From Kaistella chaponensis (lineage in GTDB: Bacteria > Bacteroidota > Bacteroidia > Flavobacteriales > Weeksellaceae): a stretch of 64,000 nucleotides of DNA. The notes under the pieces are model-generated. The model was not told where the DNA came from. It did no database searches and worked only from the letters and a program-made list of their open reading frames with translations. Positions 17,828 through 27,174 of this stretch are shown piece after piece (positions within the stretch are counted from its first letter, which is position 1; every line of letters begins with the position of its first letter). Location of the stretch: NCBI RefSeq assembly GCF_900156725.1, contig NZ_FTOI01000001.1, positions 1-64,000 of the forward strand, given 5' to 3'. Made by a program: the position numbers and the translations under genes.

Positions 17828-20422
17828 ATGAATTTAAATCAATATACTGTAAAATCACAAGAAGCCATCCAAAAAGCACAACAGGTGGCAATGGAATTTG
17901 GCAATCAGCAAATAGAACCACAACATTTATTGGAAGGGATTTTCCAAACAGAAGAAAATATTTCGGAGTTTTTGTTAAAGAAATCAGAAGCCGAATTAAC
18001 TTTAGTCAGAGAAAGAAACCGAGAAAATCTCGAAAAACTACCAAAAGTGGAAGGTGGAAATATTTACCTTTCCCAAAATGCGAATAAAGTTTTGCTCGAT
18101 GCGCCCAATATTGCAAAGAAAATGGGAGACGAGTTTGTGACCATCGAACATCTGTGGCTTTCTTTATTGGATGTGAATTCTGAGGTTTCCAAAATGCTCA
18201 AAGATATGGGCATCACGAAAAAAGGTTTGGAAATGGCGATCAACGAATTGCGAAAAGGCTCGAAAGCAACTTCTGCAAGTTCCGAAGAAACCTATCAAAG
18301 TTTAAACAAATACGCTAAAAATTTCAATGTTCTCGCCGCAGAAGGGAAACTTGATCCTGTAATTGGGCGCGATGAAGAAATTAGAAGAGTTTTGCAGATT
18401 CTTTCCAGAAGAACCAAAAATAATCCAATCCTAATTGGTGAACCCGGAGTTGGTAAAACCGCGATCGCAGAAGGAATTGCGCACCGAATTATTTCCGGCG
18501 ATATTCCCGAAAATTTGCAGGATAAAACCTTGTACTCTTTAGATATGGGTGCTCTAATTGCGGGTGCAAAATACAAAGGTGAGTTTGAAGAACGCTTAAA
18601 ATCCGTTATTAATGAAGTCACCAATTCTGCAGGACAGATTATCCTTTTCATCGATGAGATCCACACTTTAGTTGGAGCAGGAGGTGGAGAAGGCGCGATG
18701 GATGCGGCAAATATTCTGAAACCGGCTTTAGCGAGAGGAGAATTGAGAGCGATTGGTGCGACGACTTTAAATGAATATCAAAAATATTTTGAAAAAGACA
18801 AAGCGTTAGAAAGACGTTTCCAAAAAGTAATGGTAGAAGAACCCGATACCGAATCGGCGATTTCTATTCTGCGTGGAATTAAAGATAAATATGAAGCCCA
18901 CCATAAAGTTCGGATCAAAGATGAAGCAATTATTGCCGCAGTGGAGCAATCACAACGTTATATTTCTGACCGTTTTTTACCGGATAAAGCCATCGATCTC
19001 ATTGATGAAGCGTCCGCTAAATTGAGAATGGAAATCAATTCAAAACCTGAAGAACTCGATGTTTTGGATCGAAAACTGATGCAGATGGAAATTGAATTAG
19101 CAGCAATTTCCCGGGAAGGAAATGATATTAAAGTCACTCATCTGAAAGAAGATATTTCCAGAATTTCTGAAGAGCGCAATGAAATTAATGCGAAATGGTT
19201 GAAGGAAAAACAAAAATCGGAGGATTTAACTTCCATTAAAAATGATATTGAAGCATTAAAATTAGAAGCAGAAAGGGCTTCGAGAATCGGGGATTATGCA
19301 AAAGTAGCCGAAATTCAGTACGGAAAAATAAAAGAAAAAGAAGATGATTTGCAAAAACTCGAACTCGAAATGCAAAACCATCAAAACGAGCTGATCAAAG
19401 AGGAAGTGACCGCAGAAAATATTTCCGAAGTCATTTCAAAATGGACCGGAATTCCTGTCACGAAATTAATTCAGTCTGAAAGAGAAAAATTGTTGCATCT
19501 GGAAGATGAACTGCACAAAAGAGTAGTGGGACAGGAAGAAGCCATTGAATCAGTTGCGGATGCTATTAGAAGAAATCGTGCAGGATTGAGCGACGAGAAA
19601 AAACCGATCGGAAGTTTTCTTTTCCTCGGAACAACTGGAGTTGGGAAAACCGAATTGGCAAAAGCACTCGCAGAATATCTGTTCGATGACGAAAATAATA
19701 TGACGAGAATTGACATGAGTGAATATCAGGAAAGGCATTCTGTTTCGCGATTGGTTGGAGCGCCTCCTGGATATGTTGGTTACGATGAAGGTGGACAATT
19801 AACAGAAGCGGTGCGAAGAAGACCTTATTCCGTGGTGCTTTTAGATGAAATTGAAAAAGCGCATCCCGATGTTTTCAACACTTTATTGCAAGTTTTGGAT
19901 GATGGACGATTAACCGATAATAAAGGCAGGGTTGTGAATTTTAAAAACTCGATCATTATTATGACTTCCAATTTGGGATCGCATTTGATTCAGGAAAATT
20001 TCGAAAATATCACCGATGACAATGCGGAGGAAATTGTGGCGAAGACCAAAGAAGAAGTTTTCACCTTGTTGAAGCAAACGTTACGTCCAGAATTTTTGAA
20101 CAGAATTGATGAAATCGTTCTTTTCCAACCTTTGAATAAAAAAGAAATTGGCAAAATTGTGCATTATCAATTAAGAGGCTTTAATGATATGCTTGCAAAA
20201 CGAGGCATTTTCATGACCGCAACCGAAGATGCGATTACTTATATTACCAATAAAGGTTACGATCCGGCTTTCGGTGCAAGACCGTTAAAAAGAGTTTTGC
20301 AGCAAGAAGTTTTAAACAAACTGTCGAAAGAAATCCTTGCAGGTCATGTAAATGATGGTGATCGAATCATACTCGATTATTTCGACGAAAGCGGTTTGGT
20401 TTTCCGGCAGACAGAAAATTAA
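17828..20422 (+). CDS. clpB: ATP-dependent disaggregase ClpB
   Basis: Hexameric AAA+ chaperone that rescues aggregated proteins with DnaK; 864 residues, full length. An N-terminal Clp-N double repeat is followed by the first AAA module (Walker A GEPGVGKT at 204-211, Walker [15 protein letters not shown]). The ClpB middle coiled coil (about 400-530) comes next, then the second AAA module (GTTGVGKT at 601-608, [15 protein letters not shown]) and the C-terminal [10 protein letters not shown]. The middle domain distinguishes it from ClpA and ClpC. Monocistronic, terminated by the hairpin at 20447. Confidence 0.97.
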   Translation: MNLNQYTVKSQEAIQKAQQVAMEFGNQQIEPQHLLEGIFQTEENISEFLLKKSEAELTLVRERNRENLEKLPKVEGGNIYLSQNANKVLLDAPNIAKKMGDEFVTIEHLWLSLLDVNSEVSKMLKDMGITKKGLEMAINELRKGSKATSASSEETYQSLNKYAKNFNVLAAEGKLDPVIGRDEEIRRVLQILSRRTKNNPILIGEPGVGKTAIAEGIAHRIISGDIPENLQDKTLYSLDMGALIAGAKYKGEFEERLKSVINEVTNSAGQIILFIDEIHTLVGAGGGEGAMDAANILKPALARGELRAIGATTLNEYQKYFEKDKALERRFQKVMVEEPDTESAISILRGIKDKYEAHHKVRIKDEAIIAAVEQSQRYISDRFLPDKAIDLIDEASAKLRMEINSKPEELDVLDRKLMQMEIELAAISREGNDIKVTHLKEDISRISEERNEINAKWLKEKQKSEDLTSIKNDIEALKLEAERASRIGDYAKVAEIQYGKIKEKEDDLQKLELEMQNHQNELIKEEVTAENISEVISKWTGIPVTKLIQSEREKLLHLEDELHKRVVGQEEAIESVADAIRRNRAGLSDEKKPIGSFLFLGTTGVGKTELAKALAEYLFDDENNMTRIDMSEYQERHSVSRLVGAPPGYVGYDEGGQLTEAVRRRPYSVVLLDEIEKAHPDVFNTLLQVLDDGRLTDNKGRVVNFKNSIIIMTSNLGSHLIQENFENITDDNAEEIVAKTKEEVFTLLKQTLRPEFLNRIDEIVLFQPLNKKEIGKIVHYQLRGFNDMLAKRGIFMTATEDAITYITNKGYDPAFGARPLKRVLQQEVLNKLSKEILAGHVNDGDRIILDYFDESGLVFRQTEN

Positions 20423-20446
20423 GAACTTTCCTATTTAAATAATTAT

Positions 20447-20486
20447 AAAAACCGACCAATTGAAATTTCAAAAGGTCGGTTTTTTG
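20447..20486 (+). terminator. Rho-independent terminator of clpB
   Basis: ACCGACC at 20451-20457 pairs with GGTCGGT at 20474-20480, extended by flanking A and T runs, and is followed by T residues. Confidence 0.8.
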
Positions 20487-20802
20487 GATTTTAGGACTAT
20501 TAATGCTGAGTTTTTAGATTTTTTACAGCGGATCTTACACTAGAGTCCTGACTGAAATTAAGGAAAAAAGTATTGATAATCATGGCCTTTAATAAATATT
20601 TTGGATGGAGTTAAGTTAAACGCACCTATATTTAAACAAATTGTGACCATTTTTATCGCTTCATTGGTATAATAAATTATTTCATTAATCGTAATATTTC
20701 AACCTTTGAACAGTCCGTAGATGTATTTTAACTTCTTTCCCCATAAAAAGAAATTAAATGCAAAAAAAGTTTTTTTATCTAAAAAATATATCTATTATTG
20801 CA

Positions 20803-20890
20803 GTGTTCAAATGCTCGCAAGAGCAAAGAATAAATTTTTTTTCATCATTTGTGTTTTTAGAATCCACTTTCATCGGTGGATTCTTTTTTT
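20803..20890 (+). ncRNA. Candidate small RNA with GNRA hairpin and terminator
   Basis: In the 647-bp gap between clpB and the ABC-F gene a compact unit is visible. A near-consensus -7 box (TATTATTG, at about 20794-20801) is followed by the hairpin TGCTC-GCAA-GAGCA (stem 5, GNRA-type tetraloop) at 20812-20825. A terminator follows (AGAATCCAC at 20859-20867 with GTGGATTCT at 20876-20884, then seven T). The terminator is more than 430 bp after the clpB stop and clpB already has its own. A 60-codon frame on this stretch is low-complexity and unlikely to be real. It is inferred from layout only and matches no family that I can name. Confidence 0.35.
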
Positions 20891-21023
20891 ATATATAATG
20901 TAGCTTTCTAGTGGCTGTGTCTGCATTTAGCGATGTTATTTCATACCGGAATTCACCGTGTTTTTTGATTCGATATAAAAATTCACCGTTTTCAAAAACA
21001 ATAAGTAATTCAATTAGTTTCAC

Positions 21024-21031
21024 TACTTTTG
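21024..21031 (+). promoter_or_regulatory. -7 promoter box (TACTTTTG)
   Basis: Perfect TAnnTTTG match 38 bp before the ATG of the ABC-F gene. Confidence 0.5.
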
Positions 21032-21069
21032 CACCTCGAAAATTCACACAATTATAAGCATTCATTACT

Positions 21070-22995
21070 ATGATTTCGGTTCAAAGTTTAGGTCTTCATC
21101 ATTCAGGAAATTATCTTTTTCAAAACGTCAATTTTACCATCAAAAAAGATGATAAGATTGGTTTAGTTGGAAAAAATGGAGCAGGAAAATCTACCTTGTT
21201 GAAAATGCTTACCGGAGAAATCAATTTCTACGAAGGCAGCATTGTGCAGGAAGGAACCGTAACGATTGGTTTTTTGAAACAAGATTTAGATTTTGTGAAA
21301 GGACGAACGGTTTGGGAAGAAACCATGCAAGCTTTTGAGCAAATCAATGCCATGAAAAATGAGCTTGATGAGGTGAATCATCAATTGGTGACAAGAACCG
21401 ACTATGAAAGTGATGCTTACGAAAACATCATTCATAGAATGACGGAACTGAATGATCTTTTGATGCATTATGATGCCTACAATTTGGAAGGTGATGTAGA
21501 GAAAGTTTTGCTTGGTTTAGGTTTTAAAGCGGATGATTTTCAGAAAATTACCGATGATTTTTCTGGTGGTTGGAGAATGAGAATTGAACTCGCGAAACTG
21601 CTTTTGCAGAAAAATGATCTCATGCTTCTGGATGAGCCAACCAATCACTTGGACATGGAATCCATTATTTGGCTCGAAGCTTTTTTGAAAGATTATCCAG
21701 GTTCCATCGTATTGGTAAGTCACGATAAGCAATTTATGACCTCTGTTTGTAATCGAACATTCGACATTAATAATAGAAAAGTTGACGATTATAAAGCCAA
21801 TTATACCAAATATTTGGAGCTGAGTAAAGAGCGAAAAGAAAAACAGATACAGGCGAAGAAAAATCAGGATGTAGAAATAAAGCAAATGGAAGATAACATC
21901 AACCGTTTTCGCGCGTCTGCAACCAAATCTTCTTTTGCGCAGTCTTTAATCAAAAAATTAGATAAATTGGAAAGGATCGAAGTTGATACGGATGATGTTT
22001 CTAAATTTAATATCCGTTTTCAGCCCGCTGTAACTCCCGGAAAAGTAGTTTTCGAAGCGAAAAATCTTGGAAAAGCGTATGGTAATAAACAGATTTTTGA
22101 TAAAGTAGATTTCTTTATCGAACGTGGACAGAGAATCGCTTTATTAGGTCAAAATGGACAGGGAAAAACAACTTTAGCAAAAATTTTAGCCGGAGAAATT
22201 ACGGATACAACGGGAGAATGGAATCTTGGTCACAATGTGAACATCGGTTATTTTGCCCAAAATCAGGAAGAAGTTTTAACACCGAATAAAACGGTTTTGG
22301 AAGAAGCCGAAGATTCCGCAACCGAAGAAACCCGACCAAGAGTTCGCGATTTATTGGGAAGTTTCCTTTTTCAGGGAGAAGATGTTCAGAAAAAAACCAA
22401 AGTACTTTCGGGTGGAGAAAGAAACCGGTTGGCTTTGTGTAAATTGTTGCTGCGTCCTTTCAATACGTTGATTATGGATGAGCCGACGAATCACTTGGAT
22501 ATTCAATCGAAGGAAATCATCAAAATGGCGCTTCAAAAATTTGAGGGAACATTGATCGTTATTTCTCACGACCGGGAATTTCTACAAGGATTGAGTGATA
22601 AGATTTTCGAATTCCGCGATGGAAGGATGAAAGAATTTTTGGGAGATATTAATGATTATTTGGAGTTCCGTCAGAAAGAAAGCATCAGAGAAATTTCTGC
22701 AGAAAAATCGAAATTACAAGAACTCAGAAACGAACCAGCTGTAGCGAAGGTAGTTGAAAAACCAGTAGAAAAAGTTACGGTGATCGTCTCCAAAGATCAA
22801 AAGAATATTCAAAATAAAATCAAAAAAGTAGAAGAAAAAATTTCTGAACTCGAACTAAAGATCGAGGAAATGGAAGCAAGCTTCACTACGCAAAATCCAT
22901 CAGAAGAAACTTTAGAACTATACAATTCGAAGAAAGCAGATTTAGATTTGGCTTTGCAAGAATGGGAGTTTTTGGGAACGCAGTTAGATGCGTAA
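21070..22995 (+). CDS. ABC-F family ATPase (ribosome-associated)
   Basis: Two ABC nucleotide-binding domains on one 641-residue chain and no membrane domain, the ABC-F layout of ribosome-binding translation factors. The first half has Walker A GKNGAGKSTLLK, signature FSGGWRMRIELAKLL and DEPTNHLD; the second has GQNGQGKTTLAK, LSGGERNRLALCKLL and DEPTNHLD. The inter-domain linker after about residue 245 is charged and helical (the P-site tRNA interaction motif region). The C-terminal 90 residues form a charged coiled coil (KIKKVEEKISELELKIEEME), as in Uup-type members. The two full ATP sites suggest it is active. Specific roles (stalled-ribosome rescue or antibiotic protection) cannot be told from sequence. 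Confidence 0.92.
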   Translation: MISVQSLGLHHSGNYLFQNVNFTIKKDDKIGLVGKNGAGKSTLLKMLTGEINFYEGSIVQEGTVTIGFLKQDLDFVKGRTVWEETMQAFEQINAMKNELDEVNHQLVTRTDYESDAYENIIHRMTELNDLLMHYDAYNLEGDVEKVLLGLGFKADDFQKITDDFSGGWRMRIELAKLLLQKNDLMLLDEPTNHLDMESIIWLEAFLKDYPGSIVLVSHDKQFMTSVCNRTFDINNRKVDDYKANYTKYLELSKERKEKQIQAKKNQDVEIKQMEDNINRFRASATKSSFAQSLIKKLDKLERIEVDTDDVSKFNIRFQPAVTPGKVVFEAKNLGKAYGNKQIFDKVDFFIERGQRIALLGQNGQGKTTLAKILAGEITDTTGEWNLGHNVNIGYFAQNQEEVLTPNKTVLEEAEDSATEETRPRVRDLLGSFLFQGEDVQKKTKVLSGGERNRLALCKLLLRPFNTLIMDEPTNHLDIQSKEIIKMALQKFEGTLIVISHDREFLQGLSDKIFEFRDGRMKEFLGDINDYLEFRQKESIREISAEKSKLQELRNEPAVAKVVEKPVEKVTVIVSKDQKNIQNKIKKVEEKISELELKIEEMEASFTTQNPSEETLELYNSKKADLDLALQEWEFLGTQLDA

Positions 22996-23023
22996 TTGAA
23001 ATTAAGATTTGAAAAAAATACCT

Positions 23024-23063
23024 AAACCGTGTTAAGATTAAAACTTGACACGGTTTTTTTTGG
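23024..23063 (+). terminator. Rho-independent terminator of the ABC-F gene
   Basis: AAACCGTGT at 23024-23032 pairs with ACACGGTTT at 23048-23056 and is followed by further T residues. Confidence 0.8.
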
Positions 23064-23100
23064 ATGAAAATCCTTTTGCAAAATCTTTATAATTTCATTG

Positions 23101-23976
23101 TTAAAAATTTCTAAAATTACTCGGCTCAAATATATATCTCGCCGTTTTTGTTTGCGCAGAATTTACGTCCAATTCATACCAAGGTGAAATGTTTGGATTG
23201 AAAGGATTTTTTAACAAATGAATCGATTGCGCCGGAGTAAAACCTTCTGCCAAAAGAAAAAGCTTTTTTCCTGCTGCATTTTCGCAAACTCCCGCAATAA
23301 AAACAACGTGACCCGGACTTCCTGGCGTAATCAAGAAATCGCCTGTTTTCAAATCTGAAGTTTTTAGGACCGCATTTGATTCTTTATTTAAAGAAATTGT
23401 ACCTGCATAATTGAAAATCAGATCCAAGTATTTTCTAAAATTTTCATAAGAATCATCGAAATTTTCTGTTTTTCTAAAGCTTACAGAATTGCCATTTACA
23501 AAGGCTCGAACTCCATTTTTATAATCGTTCCAGCTCATCAAATCACCACTTGTAAAATGAAATTTAATTTTGTCAAAGTTTTTAGTCTTAAATAAATATT
23601 CAGCTCTCAACCGAATCACTGCATCTGCACATTGTTGAAGATCTTTTGTTCCGACATCAAGATCGAAAATGGCTTCATGAAGATTTTGCGTGGTAATTTC
23701 ACTTCCGTCAAACTTCTTAATTAGTGAACTATACTTTTTCAGTGGAAAGTTTTCCAGAAAATAACCGAATGAATTAGCTTTTTCATCGATCCAATGATAA
23801 TTTTTGGGTGCCTCAAATCGTTCTTTAACGGTGTTTTTATCTATATTTATTTTCGGTAAAGTTTTCGAATTTGAAATTTCAGAATTTTCCGCTTTCAGAA
23901 TTTTCGAAATAGAACTTTCGCTCTTTTTGCAGGTAAAAAGAAAAATCAAAGGCAAAAAAAGAAGTAATTTTTTCAT
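23101..23976 (-). CDS. DUF4846 lipoprotein
   Basis: A 291-residue predicted outer-surface or periplasmic lipoprotein. The N-terminus KKLLLFLPLIFLFTC ends in a lipobox Cys at residue 16. The body matches the DUF4846 pattern: YHWIDEKANSFGYFLENFPL, then LDVGTKDLQQCADAVIRLRAEYLF, and late in the chain FLITPGSPGHVVFIAGV and FLLAEGFTPAQSIHLLKNP. The late SPGHVV and LAEGFTPAQ segments recall papain-like/NlpC-type folds, but a catalytic assignment is only a guess. It is convergent with the ABC-F gene and monocistronic. Confidence 0.8.
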   Translation of the reverse strand: MKKLLLFLPLIFLFTCKKSESSISKILKAENSEISNSKTLPKINIDKNTVKERFEAPKNYHWIDEKANSFGYFLENFPLKKYSSLIKKFDGSEITTQNLHEAIFDLDVGTKDLQQCADAVIRLRAEYLFKTKNFDKIKFHFTSGDLMSWNDYKNGVRAFVNGNSVSFRKTENFDDSYENFRKYLDLIFNYAGTISLNKESNAVLKTSDLKTGDFLITPGSPGHVVFIAGVCENAAGKKLFLLAEGFTPAQSIHLLKNPFNPNISPWYELDVNSAQTKTARYIFEPSNFRNF

Positions 23977-24020
23977 TACTTAAAGATAGAATTTTTTTTT
24001 ATTCGTCATTTCTCGAAATT

Positions 24021-24090
24021 CATCCAACATCCAACATCCAACATCCAACTTCAGTCTTCATACTTCCGTCCTTCAACTTCCAAACATCCC
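24021..24090. repeat. Seven-base phased low-complexity repeat upstream of mvaA
   Basis: Three exact CATCCAA units (24021-24041) are followed by six more degenerate 7-mers (CTTCAGT, CTTCATA, CTTCCGT, CCTTCAA, CTTCCAA, ACATCCC) in the same phase, about 63 bp in all. It occupies most of the 152-bp divergent gap between the DUF4846 gene and mvaA, just before the mvaA promoter box. Confidence 0.7.
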
Positions 24091-24111
24091 ACCGAATTTC
24101 TTATCTTTGAA

Positions 24112-24119
24112 TTTCAAAT
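24112..24119 (+). promoter_or_regulatory. -7 promoter box of mvaA (TATCTTTG)
   Basis: Perfect TAnnTTTG match only 9 bp before the ATG, so the transcript would have a very short leader. Confidence 0.55.
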
Positions 24120-24128
24120 TAAAATTCC

Positions 24129-25457
24129 ATGAATCACAGTCCGGTTGAAGGTTTTTCTAAACTTTCAAAACAAAGTAAAATAGATTGGCTCATCAAAGAA
24201 TATCTGAATGAAGACCGCAGTTACGAACAGGTTCTTCAGCAATATTGGAACAGCGATGAAACTTTGCAAAAACTCCACGAAGAATTTTCGGAAAACACGA
24301 TTTCTAATTTTTATATGCCGTATGGAATTGCCCCAAATTTCCTGATCGATGGAAAGTTGTTGGCTTTACCAATGGCGGTTGAAGAAAGTTCCGTGGTTGC
24401 AGCAGCTTCGAAAGCGGCAAAATTCTGGATTGATAAAGGCGGTTTCAAAACAACCATCATTAATACGAAAAAACTCGGTCACACGCATTTTATTTTGAAT
24501 GTGGAACCGCATAAAGTTTTGCATTTCTTCAACTTTAAATTAAAGAAAAAACTCTTTGAAGCGACAGAAGAAATTACCAAAAACATGAGAAATCGTGGCG
24601 GCGGAATTTTGAATATTCGGTTGATCGATAAAACCGCAGATTTGGAAAATTATTTTCAGTTGAAGGCGAGTTTTGATACCGTAGATTCGATGGGTGCGAA
24701 TTTCATCAATTCCTGTTTGGAACAATTTGGAAAAACTTTGAAAGAAGAAGTTCAAAATGAAGACGCATTTTCTCAGGAAGAGAAAGATTCTTTACAAATT
24801 GTGATGAATATTCTCTCCAACTTTACACCAGATTGTATTGTAAGAGCCGAAGTTTCCTGTAAAATTGAGGACTTGAATGATGATAGCGGAATTTCTAATG
24901 AGGAATTTGCGACCAAATTTAAACGTGCCGTTACGATTGCAGAAATTGAACCGTATCGCGCAACCACGCACAATAAAGGAATAATGAACGGAGTTGATGC
25001 TGTAGTAATTGCAACCGGAAATGATTTCCGAGCAACCGAAGCTTGTGCGCATGCTTATGCAGCGAAAGATGGAAAATATTCCAGTTTGACCCATTGTACA
25101 ATTGATAACGGGATTTTTAGGTTTTGGATTGATTTGCCGATTTCTGTGGGCGTTGTCGGTGGTTTAACGAATCTTCATCCGCTCGTTAAATTTTCTTTGG
25201 CGCTTTTGGGAAAACCTTCTGCGCAGGAATTGATGAGTATTTTGGCGGTTTCCGGATTGGCGCAGAATTTTGGCGCGCTTCGTTCTTTAACCACAACCGG
25301 AATTCAAAAGGGACACATGAAAATGCATTTGTTCAATATTTTGAATCAATTAGAAGCGACGGAAGAAGAGAAAAATTATTTTGTGAATTATTTTAAAGAC
25401 AAAACGGTGTCTCACCATGAAGTGATTTCGGAGTTTAATCTTTTGAGAAAAAAATAA
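24129..25457 (+). CDS. mvaA: Hydroxymethylglutaryl-CoA reductase, class II
   Basis: Interconverts HMG-CoA and mevalonate with NAD(P)H; 442 residues, the size of bacterial class II enzymes. Recognisable segments are AVEESSVVAAASKAAKFW, the substrate loop DSMGANFINSC, GNDFRATEACAHAYAA and the C-terminal LAQNFGALRSLTTTGIQKGHMKMH with the catalytic His in GHMKMH. Although class II enzymes are often labelled degradative, in flavobacteria they probably serve mevalonate-based isoprenoid synthesis (inference). It heads a run of closely spaced plus-strand genes up to 27151. Confidence 0.94.
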   Translation: MNHSPVEGFSKLSKQSKIDWLIKEYLNEDRSYEQVLQQYWNSDETLQKLHEEFSENTISNFYMPYGIAPNFLIDGKLLALPMAVEESSVVAAASKAAKFWIDKGGFKTTIINTKKLGHTHFILNVEPHKVLHFFNFKLKKKLFEATEEITKNMRNRGGGILNIRLIDKTADLENYFQLKASFDTVDSMGANFINSCLEQFGKTLKEEVQNEDAFSQEEKDSLQIVMNILSNFTPDCIVRAEVSCKIEDLNDDSGISNEEFATKFKRAVTIAEIEPYRATTHNKGIMNGVDAVVIATGNDFRATEACAHAYAAKDGKYSSLTHCTIDNGIFRFWIDLPISVGVVGGLTNLHPLVKFSLALLGKPSAQELMSILAVSGLAQNFGALRSLTTTGIQKGHMKMHLFNILNQLEATEEEKNYFVNYFKDKTVSHHEVISEFNLLRKK

Positions 25458-25458
25458 T

Positions 25459-25629
25459 ATGTTCGGAATCGTTTTAGGATTTTTTATATTGATTTTTGGG
25501 CTTTTTTTAAAAGTGACCAAAGATCCAAAATTGGCAACCTCGAAAAAATTTTCGTGGATGTTTATTTTGATTGGAATTTTATCAGTTGTAGGGAAATTAT
25601 TTATGATGTATCAAAAAGGAGAAATTTAA
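25459..25629 (+). CDS. Small membrane protein, 56 residues
   Basis: The ATG is 1 bp after the mvaA stop and the TAA 3 bp before the DUF423 gene, so it fits exactly into the operon. Two hydrophobic helices are visible (FGIVLGFFILIFGLFL and FSWMFILIGILSVVGKLFMM) joined by a short Lys-rich loop (KVTKDPKLATSKK). No known family recognised. The tight spacing and clean two-helix pattern support a real gene. Confidence 0.75.
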   Translation: MFGIVLGFFILIFGLFLKVTKDPKLATSKKFSWMFILIGILSVVGKLFMMYQKGEI

Positions 25630-25632
25630 ATT

Positions 25633-26019
25633 ATGAAAAATACCACCTTAATTATCGGAGCAGTTTACGGATTGCTGTCTGTTATTTTAGGCGCTTTCGG
25701 CGCACATGCTTTGAAAAAAGTGATTTCCGTAGAAAAACTCATCAGTTTTGAAACCGGTGTGAGATATCAAATGTATGCTGCACTTTTTTTATTAATCGTG
25801 GGTTATATTTTGAAATTTGAAACGCCTTCTGAGAAATGGATTTCTATTTTAATGATTGCGGGAACTTTCATTTTTTCGGTGACCATTTATTTATTGGCTT
25901 TTAGTGAAGTGGCTGCAATTCCTACAAAAATCATTGGACCTTTAACGCCACTTGGAGGATTGTTGATGATTATTTCCTGGGCGATGTTGATCTTTTATTT
26001 GGTGAAAAATAAGATATAA
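25633..26019 (+). CDS. DUF423 family inner-membrane protein
   Basis: 128-residue protein with four predicted membrane helices, related to YgdD and TMEM256. The N-terminal GAVYGLLSVILGAFGAHALKK is the family signature, followed by FETGVRYQMYAALFLL and AIPTKIIGPLTPLGGLLMIISW. Function unknown. It is 3 bp after the small membrane protein and overlaps the next gene by 1 bp (TAATG), so it is translationally coupled. Confidence 0.93.
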   Translation: MKNTTLIIGAVYGLLSVILGAFGAHALKKVISVEKLISFETGVRYQMYAALFLLIVGYILKFETPSEKWISILMIAGTFIFSVTIYLLAFSEVAAIPTKIIGPLTPLGGLLMIISWAMLIFYLVKNKI

Positions 26020-26279
26020 TGTTTTTCATTTTCGGAATTAAGACCAAACTAAAGCGTAAAGAAGATCGTAAAATCCTGAAAAACGGATTGCACGTTAATG
26101 CTATTATTAAAGTATATCAATATTATTTCGAACTTTTCTTTATTCCGCTCATTCCTCTTGGCAAAAAATACAGCATTTATATTCCCCATTCCGACGAATA
26201 TTATGAAACCAATTATTTTTCGAAAGAGATGCCGGAAGAATATTTAGAAATCTGTAAAGAAGTTGGAAGGCTTTATTGA
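26019..26279 (+). CDS. Hypothetical protein, 86 residues
   Basis: A conserved-looking small protein with a basic start (FGIKTKLKRKEDRKILKNG) and a short hydrophobic stretch (YYFELFFIPLIPLGKKYSIYI) that may be a membrane anchor or a buried strand pair. The start of the sequence recalls small zinc-ribbon plus membrane-anchor proteins of Bacteroidota, but it has no CxxC pair and only one Cys. Part of the mvaA operon. No function can be assigned. Confidence 0.65.
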   Translation: MFFIFGIKTKLKRKEDRKILKNGLHVNAIIKVYQYYFELFFIPLIPLGKKYSIYIPHSDEYYETNYFSKEMPEEYLEICKEVGRLY

Positions 26280-26281
26280 TC

Positions 26282-27151
26282 ATGACCAAACCAAGAATCG
26301 CTTTATTTCTCGGCATTTTATGCATCTCTATTTTTCCGGTGATCGTAAGAATGAATCTCACGTCCGGATTAATTTCTGCTTTTTACAGAATGGCAATTGC
26401 AACGGCAATACTTTTACCCATCGCTATTTATAAAGATAAAGTTCGGTTAGAAAATATCAAAATGCTTTTTCCTATTGCGGTTTGCGGAATTCTGTTCGCT
26501 TCGGATATTGCAGTCTGGAATATTTCCATTCAAAATTCCTCCGCAACACAGGCAACTTTACTCACGAATTTGTCTCCGATTTGGGTCGGCGTTTTTTCCT
26601 TTATTTTTCTCAGTTACCGTCCGAAGAAAAGTTTTTGGCTCGGAACTTTAATTGCGTTAATGGGAATGATTGTTTTTGTAGGCATTGAAACGATTTTAGA
26701 ATTCAAACTCGATTTTGCCTTTTTTCTCGGAATTCTTTCAGGATTGTTGTATGCGATTTATATATTGGTGAGTAAGAATGTTTTGGCGAAAATGAATATC
26801 ATTACTTTTATGCTCTACAGCATGATTTTCAGTACAGTATTTCTCTTTTTCATTAATGTTTTCTTCCATGAAAGTTTTGTTGGTTTTTCGGAAAAAGCCT
26901 GGTATTCTCTTTTTGTTCAAGGAGTTGTTTGTCAGTTGATTGCGTGGTTGCTTATCAGTTACGCAACCCAAAAAATGCGGGCAACACGTGTTTCGTTAAG
27001 CTTGTTGAGTCAAGCGATATTTGCCACAATTTTAGCAGCGATCTTTGTAAATGAAAAAATTACAAATGTTCAAATGATCGGAAGTGTCATTATTTTAGCG
27101 GGAATTGCGACTACTTTTTATGAGAAGAAAATAGTTCGAAAATCTTTGTAA
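26282..27151 (+). CDS. EamA family (drug/metabolite) transporter
   Basis: Ten-helix inner-membrane permease of the DMT superfamily; 289 residues with two EamA repeats. The first contains FASDIAVWNISIQNSSATQATLLTNLSPI, the second FVQGVVCQLIAWLLISYATQ. I start at ATG 26282 (MTKPRIALFLG) rather than the TTG at 26276. Substrate cannot be told. Last gene of the mvaA run, convergent with psd. Confidence 0.9.
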   Translation: MTKPRIALFLGILCISIFPVIVRMNLTSGLISAFYRMAIATAILLPIAIYKDKVRLENIKMLFPIAVCGILFASDIAVWNISIQNSSATQATLLTNLSPIWVGVFSFIFLSYRPKKSFWLGTLIALMGMIVFVGIETILEFKLDFAFFLGILSGLLYAIYILVSKNVLAKMNIITFMLYSMIFSTVFLFFINVFFHESFVGFSEKAWYSLFVQGVVCQLIAWLLISYATQKMRATRVSLSLLSQAIFATILAAIFVNEKITNVQMIGSVIILAGIATTFYEKKIVRKSL

Positions 27152-27174
27152 TAAAATACAAAAGATAAAAAGTT

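Noticed and set aside
20721-20903. 60-codon frame in the clpB to ABC-F gap
   Set aside because: Low-complexity Phe/Lys/Tyr-rich translation that overlaps the candidate terminator. No support as protein.
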